Below are positions 1 to 9,392 of a DNA stretch of 64,000 nucleotides, piece after piece. Location: positions 62,001 to 126,000 of the forward strand of contig NZ_JAMZGF010000003.1 of the NCBI RefSeq assembly GCF_024158915.1, given 5' to 3'. Source of the DNA: Chryseobacterium sp. S0630 (GTDB lineage: Bacteria; Bacteroidota; Bacteroidia; Flavobacteriales; Weeksellaceae). The notes under the pieces were generated by a model that saw only the letters and a program-made list of their open reading frames with translations, did not search any database and was not told the DNA's origin. The position numbers and the translations under genes are program-made. Every line of letters starts with the position of its first letter. Position 1 is the first letter of the stretch.

Positions 1-274
1 GCTAGAAACATTATTGCGAAAATGAAATATAATAGTATAGTTATAAATTTCATCTATTAAAGGATTTAAAAGAATTAACAGTAAACTTACAAAAATACGC
101 AATTATAGACGTTGCTTAATAACAATTTTTGAAAACTATCTTGAGGTTGCGGTGTGAAATTATAGTTAGAATATTAATTAGTAATAATTTATTTTCATTA
201 GAATTAAAATGTAGAATAATTTCTTAATAATTTGGAAATGTAAAGAAATAACATGCTAGAAATCCCGACTCTCG
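1..274. other. AT-rich intergenic stretch
   Basis: I see no gene here. The only structure is a short imperfect hairpin at 260-283 (arms of about 10 bp with one C/A mismatch, 4-nt loop) that overlaps the stop codon of the minus-strand regulator at 275. It could end that gene's transcript, but no clear T-run follows it on the minus strand. Confidence 0.4.
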
Positions 275-583
275 TCAGGATTTTCTCTTATTTTTATTTT
301 TAAACTCTTTTTGTAAGCAATCAATTTCTAATTCTATTTTTTGTAATTCTTTTACGTCCAATTTTGTGAAAAGGAATAATATATTAATGTCTAAAAAATT
401 GCTAAGTTTTACAATATTTTCAATTGTTGGATTTGTCAATCCTCGCTCAATTCTACCTACATGATCTTTAGAAATATTTAATTCCAATCCTAACTGGAAT
501 TGGGATAATTCTCTCCTTAATCTATAGACTTGAATTATCTTACCAATTTGAAACTTTAAATCTTCTACCTGCCATTTATACAT
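275..583 (-). CDS. XRE-family helix-turn-helix regulator
   Basis: A 102-aa DNA-binding protein. Residues about 13-68 form a Cro/CI-type HTH: an RxxRxLSQxxLG helix, then SKDHVGRIERG and NPTIENIVKLSNFL. The C-terminal 35 residues are charged and probably helical, with no sensor domain. It stands alone, divergent from the susC operon, with about 650 nt between them, so it could control either itself or that operon; nothing in the sequence proves a target. Such short single-domain regulators are common in Chryseobacterium. Confidence 0.8.
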   Translation of the reverse strand: MYKWQVEDLKFQIGKIIQVYRLRRELSQFQLGLELNISKDHVGRIERGLTNPTIENIVKLSNFLDINILFLFTKLDVKELQKIELEIDCLQKEFKNKNKRKS

Positions 584-650
584 GTAGTAAATTTTGATCT
601 TTTAAATACTTTTCATGAAGATATATATGTCGTCTAATGTTTTTTTTTAT

Positions 651-687
651 TATATTTGTAAAATAGGTTACAGATAATGTAACTTTG
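651..687 (+). promoter_or_regulatory. Putative Bacteroidetes promoter(s) for the susC leader
   Basis: Two sequences match the Bacteroidetes -7 consensus TAnnTTTG: TATATTTG at 651-658 and TAACTTTG at 680-687. The TTTG at 655-658 lies 21 nt before the second box, which fits a -33/-7 pair with a start near 693. A small inverted repeat, GTTAC...GTAAC (668-683), overlaps the second box. Transcription from here would produce a leader of more than 500 nt before susC. Confidence 0.5.
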
Positions 688-727
688 CGATACTTCAACG
701 AAATATTAGAAGCTATTGCTTAGAATC

Positions 728-1083
728 TCGAAGCAGAAAACTGGTAATTTTCAAATAACAACGAGATGATAGGCTTGAAGCTCACGACCTAGGCGTGGGC
801 TCTCTTATCTGTTGTTATGGGTATACCAGTGCCTCTGCTCGGATAATGTAGAGTTCCATGCCATTTTATTTCATGCTGTTCGCTTTATCTCTACAGTAAA
901 ATCTAAGCCCGCTTTCAAAATAGTATCAGACTACACGATACAATAGGAGGGTACAACCTATTGCGGCTTTAAAAAGCTTACACGGGAACACAGATTTCAT
1001 TCATATTAAATTCTTTCCGGTGCCCTAAAGGTCACTGATTGCAGAACCTCACCAGTCCTTTTTCATACTAAAGGGCATCAGGA
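728..1083 (+). ncRNA. Structured RNA / leader upstream of susC
   Basis: This segment forms a series of complementary arms unlike ordinary intergenic DNA. (a) A long hairpin, 728-842, has arms 740-746/824-830 (7 bp), 755-762/811-818 (8 bp) and 779-786/794-801 (8 bp with one G-U). (b) 847-853 pairs with 889-895. (c) A junction closed by 905-912/963-969 encloses hairpins 923-927/937-941 and 942-947/957-962, which abut with no unpaired base between them. (d) 1021-1026/1072-1077 encloses 1027-1031/1057-1061 and 1034-1037/1053-1056. It matches no riboswitch or housekeeping RNA that I recognise. It may be the 5' leader of susC or a separate RNA. The helices were read by eye, without energy calculation. 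Confidence 0.5.
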
Positions 1084-1101
1084 AAGTCTTTATCTAAAAA
1101 A

Positions 1102-1197
1102 TGAATCAAAAAACTACTCAACTTAAAATCAGAAGAAAGAAAAAAGCCCCTTCCCATAGAGTTTGCAGACCAACGGGAAAGAGCGTAGTTCAGTAAT
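1102..1197 (+). CDS. Possible 31-aa basic small protein in the susC leader
   Basis: An ATG-started ORF of 31 residues ends 34 nt before susC. It is very basic (KIRRKKK in the middle) and has one cysteine. It begins just after the last helix of the structured leader. It could be a translated leader peptide, a small DNA- or RNA-binding protein, or chance. Inverted bases CTTCCC (1150-1155) and GGGAAAG (1175-1181) lie inside it. I know no family for it. Confidence 0.3.
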
Positions 1198-1231
1198 TAA
1201 TCTTTAAAAAATTAAAAACCTTTACAAATCT

Positions 1232-4231
1232 ATGAAAAATTCCTATTACAATATAGGAGGCATTTTCTTTGGGCTCATGTTTACCACTGTAAGCATCTAT
1301 ACAAATGCCCAAATACGCACCATTTCCGGTACCGTAACCTCATCCGGCAAACCTTTGCAGGGAGTTATAATCTCCCAAGAGGGTAGTGATCAGGTAACCA
1401 TAACCGGTAACAACGGAACCTATACCTTACAGGTTTCAGCAGAAAATACCATCCTATTGTTCAGACACCCTGATTATGCAGAAGAAAAATTTACCGTCAC
1501 TAATCAAACCGTCGTTAATATCAGCTTAGAACAAAAAGTAAAGGGAATCGAAGAAGTCATTCTCAACGCTGGCTACTACAAAGTTAAAGACAAAGAAAGA
1601 ACCGGTAGTATCGCCAAAGTTTCAGCAAAAGATATAGGAAATCAACCCGTCACCAATGTCCTCTCTGCGGCCCAGGGAAGGGTAGCGGGAGTAAATATTG
1701 TACAGAACTCGGGAATACCTGGAGGAGGCTATGATATTCAGATAAGAGGAAAGAACAGCCTGCGTGCTCTTGGAAATAATCCATTATATGTCGTGGACGG
1801 GGTTCCGGTAGGAGGAGAAATGGCTTCTCAGTTTTCAGGAGCGGTACTGCCAGCCAGCAGTATCAACCCACTAAACAGCATCAATCCTGCGGATATTGAG
1901 AGTATTGAGATTCTGAAAGATGCAGATGCAACCTCGATCTATGGATCAAGGGGAGCGAATGGAGTAGTACTGGTAACCACAAAGAAAGGAAAATCAGGAA
2001 AATCCTCAAATTTAGACTTAAATGTTGGAACATCTTATTCAGTAAGTTCTGTGATCAGCAACCTTACCATGATGAAGACGGAAGATTATCTCAGGATGCG
2101 AAGACAGGCTTATCAGAATGATGGAATCAATGTTTATCCTGCGAATGCCTATGATAGTAACGGAGTATGGGATCAGACAAGACATACAGATTGGAAGAAA
2201 ACACTTATCGGTAATACCGCAGATGCTTTTACTGCAAATGTCTCTCTAAGCGGAGGAAATGAAAGAACCTCCTTTCTGGTAGGCTATGGTCATCACTTGC
2301 AGTCTACTGTGTTTTCAAAAGACTTTAAGTACAAAACGGATAATCTCTCTGCCAATATCAGCCATAGTTCTGAAGATAAACGTTTTCAGCTGAATGTTTC
2401 CAGCAGGTTTTCTCTTCAGAAGAACAATGTATTGAGTGAGGATATCACTAAACAGGCTTTCCTGATGGTGCCTAATGCTCCTTCTTTATACCTCTCAGAT
2501 GGAAGTCTCAACTGGGAGAACAACACCTTTAACAATCCCGCAGGTCTCTATAACAGTTCCTATTCCTATGAGAACAAGCAGTTTTTAACCAATATGAATG
2601 TTCAGTATGAACTGCTGGAACATTGGTTTCTGAAGCTTAACGGAGGATTGAATTATCAGTCTTTTGATGAAAGGTCACTAAAGCCTAATACCATGTATAA
2701 TCCCTCATCTTATCAGGGACAGTCCAGTGCCAGTTCACAATCTTACACCAGTGGTCAGAACCGTTTTTCATTTATTCTGGAACCTCAGCTCAATTGGCAG
2801 ATGAAGAAAGAACGTCATGCGCTGGATGTACTGGTAGGAACAACCTTTCAAAAGGAAACTGCTTCGCTGGGGTCTATGATAGGGATTGGATTTGAGAGCA
2901 ATGCTTTTATAGAGAATATAGGAGCCGCTAGGACCAAGATCATTACGGATCAGATTAAAACAGAATACCGGTACGCTGCTTTCTTTGGAAGAGTCAATTA
3001 TCAGTATGCAGGAAGGTATATCCTGAATGTAACCGGAAGACGGGATGGAAGCAGCCGCTTTGGTCCCAGTAATAAGTTTGCGAATTTCGGGGCGGTTGGA
3101 GCCGCATGGATATTCTCTCAGGAACCTTTCCTGAAAAATAAGAAATGGCTGAGTTTTGGAAAACTCCGTACCAGCTATGGAACTACCGGAAGTGATAACA
3201 TAGGGGATTACGGGTATCTGGATACTTATGATCTCTCAGAATACCTGTATAATGGTACCGCAGGACTGAATCCTTCAAGGCTGTATAATCCCAATTACAG
3301 TTGGGAGAAGACCACCAAGCTGGAAGCTGCTTTAGAGCTTGGGTTTATAAAAAACAGAATCAATCTGACCGCAGCATGGTACAGGAACCGCTCTTCAAGC
3401 CAACTGGTAGGCTATCAACTACCTTCTATAACAGGGTTTCCAAGTGTACTGGCCAATCTGGATGCAGTAGTGGAGAACTCAGGATGGGAACTGGAATTCT
3501 CGGCAAAACCTTTTTCTAGAGGATCTTTTCAGTGGGAATCAAGTATTAATATCAGTTTTCCTAAAAACAAGCTGGTTTCTTTTCCAGGACTGGCAGGCTC
3601 TACCTATGCCAATACGTATGTCATAGGACAGCCTATTACTTCAGTAAAGGTATACCAGTATGAAGGGATTGATCCTGCTACAGGATTGTACCGCTTCAAA
3701 GATTTTAACAGTGATGGGAAGATCACGGCTCCTGATGACAGGCAGGCGGTTGAGAATATCGGAGTACGGTACTTTGGAGGCTGGAATAATACTCTTCGGC
3801 TAAAGAACTGGAACCTGTCCTTTCTTTTTCAGTTTGTCAAACAGAGAAACTGGAACTATAACAATATCATGCCCATTCCGGGAACGATGAATAACCAGCC
3901 TCAAGAAGTACTGGACATTTGGTCTCAGGATAATCCTGGTGGAACCTACATGCCGTATTCTTCAGGGAGTAACGGAATCAAGAATCAGCTCCATGTCTTT
4001 TTTATGAACAGTACGGCAGCGGTGTCTGATGCCTCCTTTATAAGGCTTAAGAATCTGGAATTGGGCTATCAGGTTCCGGTAAAAGGAACTTTTAAAAGTG
4101 TGAAAGTCTATTTTCAGGGACAGAACCTGTTAACCTTTACAAAATACTTCGGGCCTGATCCCGAGTTCAGGAATATTGGCTACCTGCCTCCTTTAAAAAC
4201 CTATTCACTGGGTGTACTTATTTCACTGTAA
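1232..4231 (+). CDS. SusC/RagA-family TonB-linked outer membrane protein
   Basis: A 999-aa outer-membrane transporter. A signal peptide (cleavage near A26/Q27) is followed by a carboxypeptidase-regulatory-like domain (about 29-104), a TonB plug (about 120-235, with IRGKNSL, YVVDGVPVG and ATSIYGSRGANGVV) and a C-terminal beta-barrel ending in L-I-S-L. Members pair with a SusD lipoprotein to import glycans, peptides or other large nutrients powered by TonB. susD follows after 17 nt and an S9 peptidase gene overlaps susD, which favours peptide uptake here, but that is inference. The long structured leader upstream suggests RNA-level control. Length and domains appear complete. Confidence 0.93.
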   Translation: MKNSYYNIGGIFFGLMFTTVSIYTNAQIRTISGTVTSSGKPLQGVIISQEGSDQVTITGNNGTYTLQVSAENTILLFRHPDYAEEKFTVTNQTVVNISLEQKVKGIEEVILNAGYYKVKDKERTGSIAKVSAKDIGNQPVTNVLSAAQGRVAGVNIVQNSGIPGGGYDIQIRGKNSLRALGNNPLYVVDGVPVGGEMASQFSGAVLPASSINPLNSINPADIESIEILKDADATSIYGSRGANGVVLVTTKKGKSGKSSNLDLNVGTSYSVSSVISNLTMMKTEDYLRMRRQAYQNDGINVYPANAYDSNGVWDQTRHTDWKKTLIGNTADAFTANVSLSGGNERTSFLVGYGHHLQSTVFSKDFKYKTDNLSANISHSSEDKRFQLNVSSRFSLQKNNVLSEDITKQAFLMVPNAPSLYLSDGSLNWENNTFNNPAGLYNSSYSYENKQFLTNMNVQYELLEHWFLKLNGGLNYQSFDERSLKPNTMYNPSSYQGQSSASSQSYTSGQNRFSFILEPQLNWQMKKERHALDVLVGTTFQKETASLGSMIGIGFESNAFIENIGAARTKIITDQIKTEYRYAAFFGRVNYQYAGRYILNVTGRRDGSSRFGPSNKFANFGAVGAAWIFSQEPFLKNKKWLSFGKLRTSYGTTGSDNIGDYGYLDTYDLSEYLYNGTAGLNPSRLYNPNYSWEKTTKLEAALELGFIKNRINLTAAWYRNRSSSQLVGYQLPSITGFPSVLANLDAVVENSGWELEFSAKPFSRGSFQWESSINISFPKNKLVSFPGLAGSTYANTYVIGQPITSVKVYQYEGIDPATGLYRFKDFNSDGKITAPDDRQAVENIGVRYFGGWNNTLRLKNWNLSFLFQFVKQRNWNYNNIMPIPGTMNNQPQEVLDIWSQDNPGGTYMPYSSGSNGIKNQLHVFFMNSTAAVSDASFIRLKNLELGYQVPVKGTFKSVKVYFQGQNLLTFTKYFGPDPEFRNIGYLPPLKTYSLGVLISL

Positions 4232-4248
4232 TTGCTAAAAAAATAATA

Positions 4249-5652
4249 ATGAAAAATTCTAATATCAATATAAATCAATATCGTAGGGTAGTGAGGTTCT
4301 CTAGGAATATGGGAATGATACTGCTGTTTTGTGTGCTTCTTTTCTCCTGCGAAAAGCTGCTGGAAGTGGAAACCCCTTCCAATCAGATCGGAAAAGACAA
4401 AGTCTTTGCAGATGTTCAAACCGCTAATGCAGCGCTGGCTGGACTGTATGCTGGGCTAAGGGATAACTCACCGCTGTCAGGAGAATCATTGGGACCATTT
4501 CTTGGAGTCTATACTGATGATCTGGATTCGTATGCCTTAACGGATACCAATGGCGTTTTGGCCCTTTATCATAACCAGCAGACCGATACTAATTCTACGG
4601 TATATTCAGTATGGTCAACTGCTTATCAGCATATCTATTCAGCCAATGCCATTATAGAAGGAGTTAAAGCGTCTGCTTTACCGGTTAATGAAAAGAATAG
4701 AATAGAAGGGGAAGCTCTTTTAGTAAGAAGCATTCTTCTATTTTATTTGCAGCAGGTCTTTGGAGCGGTTCCTTATCCGGTAACAACGGATTATACAATA
4801 AACCAGTCTTTACCAAGGGTGGAAACAGGGGAAGTACTTTCAAGACTGGAAACGGATCTTTCCCGCTGTGCTGAGCTGCTCTCAGATCAGTACAGGGATG
4901 AGGAAAGGGTATACCCTAACCGGAAAGCAGCAGAACTGATGCTGGCTAAGGTATATATACTGGCACAGAAATGGGTTCAGGCAGAAACGATACTTAAAAC
5001 AATTTTGGGAAATCCGCTGTACAGTTTTCAGAATGATCTGTCAAAGATATTTCAGAAAGATTCAAAACATATCCTATGGCAGTTAAAGCCAGCAAATCCC
5101 GGTGATCCGGTTAAAGAAGCGATGCTGTATTATTTCTCAGGGGCAGCTCCTACCACTTATGCGCTTTCTGAAAGTCTTTTGAATTCCTTTGAAGCGGGAG
5201 ACCTTAGAAAACAGCAATGGATGACTCCTGTAATGGTGGGAGGAAGTACATGGTATCGTGTGAATAAGTATAAAAATACAACCATCAATAACACGGAGGA
5301 CTCTATAGTGTTTCGTCTGGAAGAAGTGTACTTACTGCTGACCGAAGCGCTGACTCAACAGAATAAAACAGCAGAAGCACTACTGTATATTAATCCGATA
5401 AGGCAGAGAGCGGAACTGAGTCCTTTAGTATCGGTTTCAAAAGAAGTTCTGCTCAGTGAAATCCTTTTGGAAAACAGGAGGGAGTTTTTTACAGAAACGG
5501 GACACCGATTTCTGGACTTAAAGCGTAATAACAGACTGAATGATTTACAGGGGGTAAAACCTAACTGGCAGCCTTTCCACAACGTTTGGCCTATTCCTCA
5601 GAAAGATCTCTTACTTAATCCCAATCTTAATGCTCAGAATAATGGCTATTAA
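4249..5652 (+). CDS. RagB/SusD-family nutrient-binding lipoprotein
   Basis: A 467-aa surface lipoprotein. The n-region RRVVRFSRN and a hydrophobic stretch lead to the lipobox LLFSC with Cys34. The SusD-like N-terminal helical region contains A-L-A-G-L-Y and the C-terminal region contains E-V-Y-L-L-L-T-E-A and R-R-E-F-F-T-E-T-G-H-R-F-x-D-L-K-R, which are typical family motifs. It forms the lid of the SusC transporter. It lies 17 nt after susC and its stop overlaps the following peptidase gene, so the three are probably one operon. At 467 aa it is in the usual range. Confidence 0.93.
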   Translation: MKNSNININQYRRVVRFSRNMGMILLFCVLLFSCEKLLEVETPSNQIGKDKVFADVQTANAALAGLYAGLRDNSPLSGESLGPFLGVYTDDLDSYALTDTNGVLALYHNQQTDTNSTVYSVWSTAYQHIYSANAIIEGVKASALPVNEKNRIEGEALLVRSILLFYLQQVFGAVPYPVTTDYTINQSLPRVETGEVLSRLETDLSRCAELLSDQYRDEERVYPNRKAAELMLAKVYILAQKWVQAETILKTILGNPLYSFQNDLSKIFQKDSKHILWQLKPANPGDPVKEAMLYYFSGAAPTTYALSESLLNSFEAGDLRKQQWMTPVMVGGSTWYRVNKYKNTTINNTEDSIVFRLEEVYLLLTEALTQQNKTAEALLYINPIRQRAELSPLVSVSKEVLLSEILLENRREFFTETGHRFLDLKRNNRLNDLQGVKPNWQPFHNVWPIPQKDLLLNPNLNAQNNGY

Positions 5653-8185
5653 TATCAATAAACTTCTAATTCTTTTTTTTATTCTTTTGGGAATGGTGTG
5701 TTATGCGCAGGTTCAGGATTCAGTTAAAGACGAAAGTTCAACCTATTATAATATTGCTGTTAACAAGGTGTCTAATGATGGAAAATGGGTGGTGGCCACA
5801 AAGGTCTACAGGCAGAATTATGATACAGCTGTGGTGCTGACTACAGGGAAGTCAGGAGCCCAATCCCTGATAGGGACGCTTATTAGAAAATACCAGTACT
5901 CCTTTGTAAAAGACAATCAGCTGTTGGCATTGGGACAAGGAAAAGCGGTTTTGTGGAATTTATTGACTGGAATGAAGAAAGACCTGAAGACAAGTCAGGA
6001 CGGAACTGAATCAGAAAATATAACCCAGAGCGGGACGATGGAAAAAGGGCAGAAATATTTTTTGCAAACCAGTGATAGTATTATTCATATCTATAATGCG
6101 AAATCTAAACTGCTGGAAGAGATAAACCGGGTGCAGTATTTCAGAGTCAGCAGTTCCGGATCTGTATTGTATATCGTAAAAAAGGAAGGAAAAGAAACCC
6201 AGCTGGTTAAATATTTCGGCAATAAGGCAGATGTAATGTATTCCACACCGGGAATGATCCGAAGTATGGAGGAAACACCTTCAGGGAGTATCATAATCCT
6301 TAAGGAAGAAACAAAGGGATTTGGAAATACAAATAGCTCATCTCAGAAGCTTGTATTGTTCGATACCAGGAGAGCAGAGCTGATATTTCCTGATATGAAT
6401 GACATTAGGCGGGATGAATATCTGCGTTGTACAGAAATACAAAACGGAAAGGCTATCATGGTTACGGGAATGACCCATATTCCGGCAGAAAAATCAACAG
6501 TCGATATCTGGTATGGCAATGATGGTAATCTGGAAGCCAAGCAGGAAGGGGCATTTGTAAAGCGGTACTGGATATGGAAAAAGGAAGGGAATAAAGTGAT
6601 AAAAATTCCTTCTGATCGTTTTTCAACTGTGATAAGCCTGAATAACCCTGATTACTTTCTGATGTTTAACAGGGATGAACTGCAAAATTATTCAACCCTG
6701 TTTCCACCGGTTCATGGCTTTCTCTATGATCTTAACAAAGGGATGTATGAAGACCTTGGCATCATGCAGGCAGAAGTTTCGGTGTCACACTGTGGAAGTC
6801 ATTTTATATACAAAAATAAGGAGGACTTGTGGGTATTGGTGGATACAGAAACATCAAGAAGGGTAGTATTGCCCAAAAAGGATTTGAAAAAAGGATATTT
6901 CAGTCCGGATAGCAAAGCAATCTTTTTTGAGAGCAGCAATGATCTTTGGAAGTATGATGTAGAGGCAGGGAAGCTCATAGCACTTAATATCGATCAGGAA
7001 AACGAAGTAAATGTCATCACTAAAAATGAAACTGATTTATATCCTGAGTCAGGTTATAATTTTAGAAAGAGTATTGTCAATGTAAGTGCACCTGTACTCT
7101 TGTCAGTGACTCAGAAAGGAAGTATTGAGAAAACCTATTTGAAATGGGATAGAGGCAAGCTTCAAACACTTATAGCTTCATCAGCTTCCAATATAACATG
7201 GCATAAGACTGATGAGTCTTTTAGTAAAGCTGTATATGTTGAAGAAAGCTTGAATGAACCACCGAAGATTGTGTATAAAGAGATAGGAAAGGAGCAAGGT
7301 AAAGTTGTCTTTAAGAGTAATCCCCAGGATAAAATATCAGAGATAATAAGGATGGAAACAATCAGTTTCAAAAATAAGGAAGGAGTTTCTCTAAAAGGAC
7401 TTTTGTATTATCCTATCGGATATGCCCGTGGAAGGAAATATCCTATGGTTGTTCACATTTATGAAGTACAGAGCAGAAATCCCAATCAATATTTATCCCC
7501 ACTTAATAACTTTCCGGTAGGATTTTCTATAAGGAAACTTCTGAAAGAAGGGTATTTTGTGTATCTCCCCGATATTGTAAATGGATCTTCAGGAGTTGGC
7601 TTGTCAGCGTTGGACTGCGTAGAAAGTTCTCTGGATGCTTTGCAGAATCATGTGGGTATCGATGCTAAGAATGTTGGGTTGATAGGCCATTCTTTTGGAG
7701 GATTCCGAACTGATTTCATAGCGGGACATTCAAATCGTTTTAAGACTTATATTTCAGGAGCGGGAGCCAGTGATCTGACAAGAATGTATTTTTCCTATAA
7801 TGAGACCTCATTCACTCCTTTTTACTGGCAGTTTGAAGAAGGACAGTATAATATGCATGCTTCATATGCAGAGAACAGGAAAAGCTATAAGGAAAATAAT
7901 CCCATTGAAAATGTTCATAAAGTAAATGCTCCCATCCTTTTATGGACTGGAACAGAAGATAAAAGGATTGTATGGGACCAGACTATGGAATTTTATATTG
8001 GGCTGAAAAGGAATAAAAAAGATGTCGTCGCATTGTTCTACCCAGGAGAAGCCCATGTTTTTACCATAGGTTCAAAGGCAGAGAAAGATCTGGCACTCAG
8101 GATACAGGATTGGTTGGATTATTTTCTGAAAGGAAAAAGAAATATTTCATGGATAGAGAGACAAATAAAAAAGGATGCACTTTAG
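5642..8185 (+). CDS. S9-family (prolyl oligopeptidase-like) peptidase
   Basis: A protein of about 847 aa with a signal peptide (MAININKLLILFFILLG..., ending near C-Y-A-Q). The long N-terminal part is probably a beta-propeller. The C-terminal alpha/beta hydrolase has the nucleophile motif G-H-S-F-G-G (Ser near residue 683), an Asp in G-T-E-D-K and a His in G-E-A-H-V-F. The ATG at 5642 is preferred because it starts the signal peptide cleanly; an ATG at 5630 in the same frame is also possible. The gene overlaps the end of susD. It probably cleaves peptides captured or imported by the SusCD pair. A hairpin at its 3' end acts as terminator. Confidence 0.85.
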   Translation: MAININKLLILFFILLGMVCYAQVQDSVKDESSTYYNIAVNKVSNDGKWVVATKVYRQNYDTAVVLTTGKSGAQSLIGTLIRKYQYSFVKDNQLLALGQGKAVLWNLLTGMKKDLKTSQDGTESENITQSGTMEKGQKYFLQTSDSIIHIYNAKSKLLEEINRVQYFRVSSSGSVLYIVKKEGKETQLVKYFGNKADVMYSTPGMIRSMEETPSGSIIILKEETKGFGNTNSSSQKLVLFDTRRAELIFPDMNDIRRDEYLRCTEIQNGKAIMVTGMTHIPAEKSTVDIWYGNDGNLEAKQEGAFVKRYWIWKKEGNKVIKIPSDRFSTVISLNNPDYFLMFNRDELQNYSTLFPPVHGFLYDLNKGMYEDLGIMQAEVSVSHCGSHFIYKNKEDLWVLVDTETSRRVVLPKKDLKKGYFSPDSKAIFFESSNDLWKYDVEAGKLIALNIDQENEVNVITKNETDLYPESGYNFRKSIVNVSAPVLLSVTQKGSIEKTYLKWDRGKLQTLIASSASNITWHKTDESFSKAVYVEESLNEPPKIVYKEIGKEQGKVVFKSNPQDKISEIIRMETISFKNKEGVSLKGLLYYPIGYARGRKYPMVVHIYEVQSRNPNQYLSPLNNFPVGFSIRKLLKEGYFVYLPDIVNGSSGVGLSALDCVESSLDALQNHVGIDAKNVGLIGHSFGGFRTDFIAGHSNRFKTYISGAGASDLTRMYFSYNETSFTPFYWQFEEGQYNMHASYAENRKSYKENNPIENVHKVNAPILLWTGTEDKRIVWDQTMEFYIGLKRNKKDVVALFYPGEAHVFTIGSKAEKDLALRIQDWLDYFLKGKRNISWIERQIKKDAL

Positions 8186-8194
8186 CATCCTTTT
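8169..8194 (+). terminator. Terminator of the susCD-peptidase operon
   Basis: AAAAGGATGC (8169-8178) pairs with GCATCCTTTT (8185-8194), a perfect 10-bp stem with a 6-nt loop that overlaps the peptidase stop codon and ends in a T-run. Confidence 0.75.
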
Positions 8195-8602
8195 CTATGT
8201 TGCTATTTACGTAATTAAGGAGATGATAATACTATTGATTAGAAAAAAAAATTAAGCCCATAGTTGTGACTAACACGGCCGCGTGCAAGAGTTGCCCTTT
8301 TCAGTAAGCTTTCGGATAATAATAATTAATACTTTTTACTAATGTCGAAATTGTATTATAATTTGAAAGTTTTGAATAAGTGAGGGAATATATTTTTTTT
8401 CTACTTTGGTTTCCTAAATAATAACCGGTAAATATTTTTTTTAAAAACAGTGAATTTCTTTACTCACATGTCTATATTCTATATAAAGTATCAACGGAAA
8501 TTTTTTTTCAATCAAGAATTTCAGCCTGTTTACTATGACATATGTCGTCAATACTTATTTTATATCCGATTTTGAAATAATTCGTTGTAAATTTTAAAAT
8601 AG
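8195..8602. other. Intergenic stretch, no gene recognised
   Basis: AT-rich. It holds a small GC-rich hairpin CACG/CGTG at 8274-8285 in an otherwise AT-rich sequence and the palindrome GACATATGTC at 8537-8546, a possible regulator site before the lipoprotein gene at 8603. A minus-strand reading near 8255-8310 gives a short protein-like stretch that I could not assign. Confidence 0.3.
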
Positions 8603-8989
8603 ATGAGAAATACCGTAGTTTTATTTATTGCTCTGTTGATAAGCTGCTCTTATAGTAAGCTTTCTAGAGATACTCGTTTTAATAATACTTATAAAATATT
8701 AAAAATAGATAGTACAAAGAGTATGTATTTGATTCAGTTTCAAAATGGAGCCCTTAAGGAGCTGGTTTTATCTGAGAAAAACTGTAAAAAGAAATTACAT
8801 AATAAAAATAAAATACTTGTTGGAAAAAAATACGACTTAAAATTTACTGCTTTAGACTCATACTTTAATGATGACGATTTTGAAAAAATGGGATTTAAAG
8901 TCGATAGTGTAGATGTTAAATCTTATACAGAGGGGAGTATATATTTTAGCAACAATCTTTGCGGACTTTATATTTATGAGAAAGAATAA
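8603..8989 (+). CDS. Small hypothetical lipoprotein
   Basis: A 128-aa protein beginning MRNTVVLFIALLISC, a lipoprotein signal with Cys15. The rest is basic, has three further cysteines and resembles no family I know. It follows the susCD-peptidase operon in the same direction but after a terminator and 400 nt, so it is a separate unit. It ends in a tail with L-C-G-L-Y-I-Y-E. A strong hairpin, shared with the convergent DUF6520 gene, follows it. Confidence 0.6.
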   Translation: MRNTVVLFIALLISCSYSKLSRDTRFNNTYKILKIDSTKSMYLIQFQNGALKELVLSEKNCKKKLHNKNKILVGKKYDLKFTALDSYFNDDDFEKMGFKVDSVDVKSYTEGSIYFSNNLCGLYIYEKE

Positions 8990-9056
8990 TTATAATTGAC
9001 ATTACTTTGACCGAAGTATTTATCAGAATGGTAGTGCATCAAAAGAGACTATATTA

Positions 9057-9086
9057 AGAGAAGGATACCACGCGGTATCCTTCTCT
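9057..9086. terminator. Bidirectional hairpin terminator
   Basis: A perfect 13-bp stem, AGAGAAGGATACC (9057-9069) with GGTATCCTTCTCT (9074-9086), has a 4-nt loop ACGC. It lies between the convergent genes ending at 8989 and 9105 and probably ends both transcripts, although the T-runs are short. Confidence 0.7.
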
Positions 9087-9104
9087 TTGTTAATAGATTT
9101 CAAA

Positions 9105-9368
9105 TTACGGTAAGATTTCAAACAAATCTCCAAAACACTGTGATCCACTCATTCTTTTCAAGTTATGAGGACCTGTAGCATCTGTGTAAGTGCAGAGTAT
9201 CCCTGTGTTTACTGTTTCACAGTTTTTAACTGCTACGCAGGTGGGCTCTCCGAAATTTCCGACTCTGTATCCAATAGTAACAACTTTGGATGAACTTTCG
9301 ATGTTTGATGCTAATGCACCTCCTGTGCCCATAATCACCAGGGCAGCAGGGATAAGAAACTTTTTCAT
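9105..9368 (-). CDS. DUF6520-like small exported protein
   Basis: An 87-aa protein with signal peptide (MKKFLIPAALVIMGTGGALAS) and a mature part of about 65 residues with four cysteines (C-V-A-V-K-N-C, L-C-T-Y, Q-C-F-G), suggesting two disulphides. This layout is that of the DUF6520 family found in Flavobacteriia; its function is unknown. It is the last gene of a minus-strand operon and lies 24 nt after the MauE-like gene, whose membrane domain belongs to a redox-associated family. A link to disulphide formation is plausible but inferred. Confidence 0.65.
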   Translation of the reverse strand: MKKFLIPAALVIMGTGGALASNIESSSKVVTIGYRVGNFGEPTCVAVKNCETVNTGILCTYTDATGPHNLKRMSGSQCFGDLFEILP

Positions 9369-9392
9369 AATAATTGAAGTTTTTGGTAATGC

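Noticed and set aside
60..180. Possible CRISPR repeat-like sequence with GTTG and CAATTTTTGAAAAC
   Set aside because: It occurs once, with no regularly spaced second copy and no cas gene in the window.
728..1083. Reading the susC leader as a cobalamin, TPP or SAM riboswitch, RNase P or tmRNA
   Set aside because: The diagnostic conserved boxes of those RNAs are absent. Only a short AGGAAAGTC match resembles RNase P, and the rest does not fit.
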